Origin: Ravibacter sp964562455
Lineage (GTDB): Bacteria > Bacteroidota > Bacteroidia > Cytophagales > Spirosomataceae
Direction of reading: 5' to 3'
NCBI GenBank assembly: GCA_964562455.1
Contig: CAZLTN010000070.1
Coordinates: 1-28,608 of the forward strand
Length of the DNA: 28,608 bases
Position 1 is the first letter of the stretch, and each line of letters begins with the position of its first letter. The translations under genes were made by a program, and so were the position numbers. The notes beneath the pieces were generated by a model. It was not told the DNA's origin and made no database searches. It worked only from the letters and a program-made list of their open reading frames with translations. Shown here piece by piece: positions 25,160 to 28,608 of the stretch.

Positions 25160-26563
25160 TCATTCTTTTGGAGCGGACAAAATTTCTTTGATGTCCATGA
25201 TTAGTTTGTTGGCGAGATTATTAGCGGTAGAGATAAGGTCTGCTTCGGAATAGATACGGATAATCGGCTCCGTATTGGATTTTCTCAGATGGACCCAGTC
25301 TTTGTCAAAATCAATTCTTACTCCGTCGACGGTATTTACCGGCTGCTTGGCGTACTTCCGAACGATGGCTGCCAATACCTGGTCGACGTCTATTTCAGGA
25401 GTAAGTTCAATTTTATTTTTCGAAATATAGTAATTAGGATAGGTACTTCTGAGCGCATTCACCGATTTTCCGAACCTGGCCAGGTGGCTCAGGAACAGGG
25501 CGATACCTGCCAATGCATCTCTTCCGTAGTGAAGCGCCGGGTAGATGACTCCTCCGTTTCCTTCGCCTCCTATGACGGCATTGTGCTCCTTCATGGCTTC
25601 AACGACATTCACTTCTCCTACCGCCGAAGCATAGTAGGATTGTCCGGCTTTCTGTGTGATGTCGCGGAGCGCCCCGGTAGAGGAGAGGTTGGAGACGGTA
25701 TTGCCCGGGGTATGCTTCAGCACATAATCGGCAACCGCAACGAGGGTATATTCCTCGCCGAAAGCAGTACCGTCTTCCCCGATCAGCGCAAGGCGGTCCA
25801 CGTCGGGATCTACGACAATGCCCAGGTGATAATTGCCCGATTCGATGGTTTTCGATATTTCATGAAGATGCTCAGGAAGCGGCTCGGGATTGTGAGCGAA
25901 GTGGCCGGTGGGTTCGCAGTTTATTTTTGTGATATTTTCAGGAGCTACCCCGAGCGCTTCAAGGAGCCTAGGTACCGCTATTCCGCCGGTCGAGTTTACG
26001 GCGTCTACAGCAACGCGGAAATCGGCATTCCTGATAGCTTCCCTGTCGACCAGGTCGAGTGCCAGAACCATTTCAATATGCCTGTCGAGCCACGTATCGT
26101 CTGTGGTATAAGAGCCTATCTTTTTGACTTCAGCAAAACTGAAATTTTCGCTTTCCGCAAAACCGAGCACTTTTTCTCCATCCAGCGCAGAAAGAAACTC
26201 TCCCTTGCCGTTGAGCAGCTTGAGGGCATTCCACTGGATAGGATTATGGCTGGCGGTAAGAATGATTCCCCCTGCCGCATCAGAATTTTCCACTGCAAGC
26301 TCCACAGTAGGTGTAGTGGAGAGCCCCAGGTCTATAACGTTGAGCCCAAGGCCCTGAAGCGTACCGGCTACTATATGGGTGAGCATCGAGCCGGAAAGCC
26401 TGGCGTCCCTGCCTATGATAACGGTAGGGGTAGCGGGGTTCTGGTCAAGTACCCACATGCCGTATGCGGCCGTGTATTTAACAATGTCGACCGGGGTAAG
26501 GCCATTGCCGGGAATTCCGCCAATAGTCCCCCGGATACCGGAGATGGATTTAATCAGAGACAC
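25160..26563 (-). CDS. glmM: Phosphoglucosamine mutase
   Basis: GlmM converts glucosamine-6-phosphate to glucosamine-1-phosphate on the way to UDP-GlcNAc, needed for peptidoglycan and lipopolysaccharide. The 467-aa protein has the phosphohexomutase order: SGIRG at the N-terminus, TASHNP with the phosphorylated Ser105, the metal loop DPDVDR (252-257), the sugar loop GEGNGG (333-338) and the phosphate-binding RKSNTEPIIRIYSE (about 434-447). Bacteroidota GlmM commonly open with this LIKSISGIRGTIGG sequence. The start is a GTG at 26563 behind a run of seven T and AAA; no in-frame ATG lies close upstream. It lies 39 bp after the Anbu gene and 6 bp before the cysteine desulfurase gene. Other phosphohexomutases are possible but less likely. 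Confidence 0.9.
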   Translation of the reverse strand: MSLIKSISGIRGTIGGIPGNGLTPVDIVKYTAAYGMWVLDQNPATPTVIIGRDARLSGSMLTHIVAGTLQGLGLNVIDLGLSTTPTVELAVENSDAAGGIILTASHNPIQWNALKLLNGKGEFLSALDGEKVLGFAESENFSFAEVKKIGSYTTDDTWLDRHIEMVLALDLVDREAIRNADFRVAVDAVNSTGGIAVPRLLEALGVAPENITKINCEPTGHFAHNPEPLPEHLHEISKTIESGNYHLGIVVDPDVDRLALIGEDGTAFGEEYTLVAVADYVLKHTPGNTVSNLSSTGALRDITQKAGQSYYASAVGEVNVVEAMKEHNAVIGGEGNGGVIYPALHYGRDALAGIALFLSHLARFGKSVNALRSTYPNYYISKNKIELTPEIDVDQVLAAIVRKYAKQPVNTVDGVRIDFDKDWVHLRKSNTEPIIRIYSEADLISTANNLANKLIMDIKEILSAPKE

Positions 26564-26602
26564 TTTAAAAAAATTATTATTAAATGGTACGGAGTAATTC
26601 TG

Positions 26603-27355
26603 TCAGATCAGAGGCTGTTCTTCGTTTATTTCCTCCAGTTTTTCAAACGCAGGCTTCATCCAGTCTACGGGAAGTTTCTGGACGGCATTTTTCAAAATGG
26701 CGCCCCATTGTTTCCCGATATAATCAACGTCTTCTTTTTCAAACCGGTGCTCTATCATCCGGAAAGTGTTTTTCTTGTACAGTACGGTGTCGATAGGGTA
26801 ATCGACATCGTTGCAACTGACCCGGGTCGAATCGAATGAAAGCAACCCGATTTTAAGGGCCTCGGTCATAGGAGTGTCGTACACAAGGCTTCTGTACAAA
26901 AGCGGTTTCCCGTATCCCGAGTTGCCGATAATGATAAATGGCGAACCTTGTCCGACTTCTACCCAGTTACCTTCCGGATACAGCAGAAAAAGCTTGTGTT
27001 CCTCGTCTTTTTCGAGCTGTCCACCGATAATGGCATGCAGGTTGAAATTCAGTCCCGATTGTTTAAGAGACTGGAGGTCTTCTTCTGCTACACGCCTGAC
27101 CTGCTGGCCCAGGGCATTGACCGCCTTATACATTTTATCGAAGCTGGATTCATTTTCTTCGATTGCTTCCTTGAAATACGCAATAGCTTTGTCTCTCACA
27201 GACCTCAGCCCGGACGTCATGATAAACATGGAATGGTGCTCCAGTTGATGTACGGACAGCTTTTTATTGGAAGATACTTCGGTGCCGGAGGTAAGCCGTG
27301 TATCTGCAATAGCAACTAGTCCGGATGCGAGCTTAATGCCCAGGCAATAGGTCAT
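26603..27355 (-). CDS. Anbu: ancestral proteasome beta-like peptidase
   Basis: Anbu (BPH) is a bacterial homologue of 20S proteasome beta subunits that forms a self-compartmentalised ring-like or helical assembly. Starting at the ATG at 27355 the 250-aa protein reads MTYCLGIKLASGLVAIADTR. Removal of Met leaves an N-terminal Thr, the proteasome nucleophile, with Asp17 in ADTR and Lys in NKKL near 30 at the expected places. The family's IIGGQ and GNSGYGKPLL segments follow. A TTG start six bases earlier is also open, but it would bury the Thr, so it is rejected. The gene lies 66 bp after an alpha-E protein gene, a conserved partner of Anbu. It is 39 bp before glmM, an uncommon neighbour. Natural substrates of Anbu are unknown. 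Confidence 0.9.
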   Translation of the reverse strand: MTYCLGIKLASGLVAIADTRLTSGTEVSSNKKLSVHQLEHHSMFIMTSGLRSVRDKAIAYFKEAIEENESSFDKMYKAVNALGQQVRRVAEEDLQSLKQSGLNFNLHAIIGGQLEKDEEHKLFLLYPEGNWVEVGQGSPFIIIGNSGYGKPLLYRSLVYDTPMTEALKIGLLSFDSTRVSCNDVDYPIDTVLYKKNTFRMIEHRFEKEDVDYIGKQWGAILKNAVQKLPVDWMKPAFEKLEEINEEQPLI

Positions 27356-27421
27356 ACTCAAAAACGATGTTTACAAAAGCAGAACTCTGCCGCGAATTTA
27401 GCAAATTCTTTGATGGACTTG

Positions 27422-28423
27422 CTATGCCTGCTGGGATTGTGTCTGGCTGTCCATTAGTTGTTCCTGGGTAGGTTTGAGGCCGAAATAGGTGTCAAAGATA
27501 GCGTTATCTACTTCGTTGTTACGGGTTTGGAACCGGTCTAAATAGTGGTGCAGGCTGTTTTTGAAAATTTCCTCGTTACTGCTGTACTCGATATCGCTCC
27601 TAAGCTTACTCAGCGTTTTTTCTGCAATATTGGTAGCTCCCATCGAAGGAATGCAGCCTGCTATGGCGTAGAGGGAATTTTCGGCCTGCAGGAGAGAATA
27701 TACAATGGATCGTGGAAAATGCCTGTCCAGGATAAGAAACGAAGCTATGTTCGTCCGGGTGAGGGCTTTGTGTGTCTGGCGGAACATATTGTATGCACTC
27801 ACCGATTTCAGGACCGCCGAGCTGATCATAAGCTCGAGTGTATAATTGGTATTTCCATGGTCCTGCACAAGGGTAAAATACTTCACATCCAGGAACCTGG
27901 AGCCTTTGTCGGCGCGTTCGAGGAACCTGCCAAGCCTTCCGAAGTGCCAGGCTTCGTTGCGCGTAAAAGTGGAATCGACGATTCCGTGATATAGAAGGCA
28001 ACTGTTTTTTATACCGTCAAAAAAATCCTGCATCTTCTCCGGGGGCGCTGGGGTTTGGCTTTGGGAAAACTGCTGAAGCCTGAGGTGAAGTGAGTTGATG
28101 CTTTCCCACATTTCGCGGCTGATGGTTTCGCGTATGGTCCTGGCATTTTCGCGGGCGGCCTGCAGGCAGCTTACGATAGAATTGGGATTACGCTTGTCGA
28201 AAGTCATGAAATGAATGACTTTCTCGCGCGAGGGATAATCGTAGTAATGATAGAAATTGCTGTGATCCGCCGTGGCCACGAGAAGAGGGTCCCATTGTTC
28301 TTCTACGTTTGGCGGCAAATCGAGCGCCAGGTTAAAGTTGACGGCTACAAACCGTGCATAATTTTCGACCCTCTCCATATAACGATTGGTCCAATAAATG
28401 GAATTGGCGACCCTGCTGAGCAT
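27422..28423 (-). CDS. Alpha-E domain protein (DUF403)
   Basis: This is a mostly helical protein of the alpha-E family, long known only as a genomic partner of Anbu, of transglutaminase-like proteases and of circularly permuted ATP-grasp enzymes. These are predicted to form a peptide-synthesis or peptide-tagging system. The 333-aa protein starts MLSRVANSIYWTNRYMERVENYARF, the family hallmark. It has ARENARTIRETISREMWE near 90, with the ENAR and RE motifs, FGRLGRFLERADKGSRFLDVKY near 160, and FLILDRHFPRSIVYSL near 225. The length is typical (about 310-330). The ATG at 28423 is the first gene of the operon alpha-E, Anbu, glmM, cysteine desulfurase. Its biochemical function is not established. 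Confidence 0.92.
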   Translation of the reverse strand: MLSRVANSIYWTNRYMERVENYARFVAVNFNLALDLPPNVEEQWDPLLVATADHSNFYHYYDYPSREKVIHFMTFDKRNPNSIVSCLQAARENARTIRETISREMWESINSLHLRLQQFSQSQTPAPPEKMQDFFDGIKNSCLLYHGIVDSTFTRNEAWHFGRLGRFLERADKGSRFLDVKYFTLVQDHGNTNYTLELMISSAVLKSVSAYNMFRQTHKALTRTNIASFLILDRHFPRSIVYSLLQAENSLYAIAGCIPSMGATNIAEKTLSKLRSDIEYSSNEEIFKNSLHHYLDRFQTRNNEVDNAIFDTYFGLKPTQEQLMDSQTQSQQA

Positions 28424-28461
28424 GTAAGTATAAGTCTAGATATTGATTACAGAACTTTCTG

Positions 28462-28489
28462 CAAAATAAAATTTTATTGATAAAGTCAA
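28462..28489 (-). promoter_or_regulatory. Possible promoter for the alpha-E/Anbu operon
   Basis: On the minus strand a TTG (28489-28487) is followed after 18 nt by TATTTTG (28468-28462), one base short of the TAnnTTTG box, in very AT-rich DNA about 40 bp before the alpha-E ATG. Spacing and position fit a Bacteroidota promoter. Confidence 0.35.
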
Positions 28490-28554
28490 TTGCTTATAGA
28501 ATGATATGGCAAATAATTTATGGTAAATATTGAGATAAGGCAATTTTGTTAGAT

Positions 28555-28608
28555 GATGTGGTGATGTGGTGATGTGGTGATGTGGTGATGTGGTGATGTG
28601 GTGATGTG
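28555..28608. repeat. Octamer tandem repeat (GATGTGGT)n
   Basis: The unit GATGTGGT repeats perfectly 6.75 times in 54 bp and runs off the right edge, so its full length is unknown. It lies upstream of the alpha-E/Anbu operon, about 130 bp from its start codon. The word GATGTG also occurs in the repeat cluster near 18738-18776. Confidence 0.95.

Noticed and set aside
25289..26839. Long open frame on the plus strand (516 codons)
   Set aside because: It is the antisense shadow of glmM and of the Anbu gene end. Both minus-strand genes have complete family motifs.
26603..27361. TTG start at 27361 for the Anbu gene
   Set aside because: It would add two residues before the MTYC sequence and hide the Thr nucleophile that must become N-terminal. 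The ATG at 27355 fits the family.
28555..28608. CRISPR array
   Set aside because: The unit is 8 bp without spacers, so it is a simple tandem repeat.

Overview
The window reads as chromosomal DNA of a Bacteroidota bacterium, probably a Cytophagales-type environmental species. The grounds are a SusC/SusD pair, a secreted metalloprotease with a type IX secretion (T9SS) C-terminal sorting domain, many lipoproteins, weak Shine-Dalgarno sites and Bacteroidota-type -7 boxes (TAnnTTTG) upstream of several genes. Genes are tightly packed. No intergenic gap exceeds about 235 bp, and I saw no rRNA, tRNA, CRISPR array, phage or insertion sequence.

Layout, left to right. (1) 1-193, minus: the 5' end of gyrB, running off the left edge. 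(2) 4946-355, minus: a probable five-gene operon, tsaE, alanine dehydrogenase, an unknown 134-aa protein, a multi-pass membrane protein and a GT2 glycosyltransferase. (3) 5076-7817, plus: a TRIC/UPF0126 channel-like protein, then a GT4 and a GT2 glycosyltransferase overlapping end to start. A SAM methyltransferase (8626-7838, minus) converges on them. Its start region carries a perfect 20-bp palindrome and other GC-rich inverted repeats. (4) 8862-17029, plus: a five-gene SusC-SusD-lipoprotein-lipoprotein-M43 metalloprotease operon, best read as capture and uptake of protein or peptide breakdown products. (5) 23919-17046, minus: a TonB-dependent receptor gene broken by a 746-bp tandem duplication, a beta-helix surface lipoprotein, a small lipoprotein and a TIM-barrel sugar isomerase-like protein. 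A 24-bp direct and inverted repeat cluster lies between the two lipoprotein genes. (6) 28423-24011, minus: an alpha-E (DUF403) protein, an Anbu proteasome-like peptidase, glmM and a NifS-type cysteine desulfurase. An octamer tandem repeat (GATGTGGT)n closes the window.

The strongest observations are two. The tandem duplication splits the TonB-dependent receptor into two out-of-frame parts, and removing one copy restores a 938-codon frame exactly. The Anbu/alpha-E pair is a fragment of a poorly understood predicted peptide-synthesis and proteolysis system. Its usual partners, a transglutaminase-like protease and a circularly permuted ATP-grasp enzyme, are not in this window.
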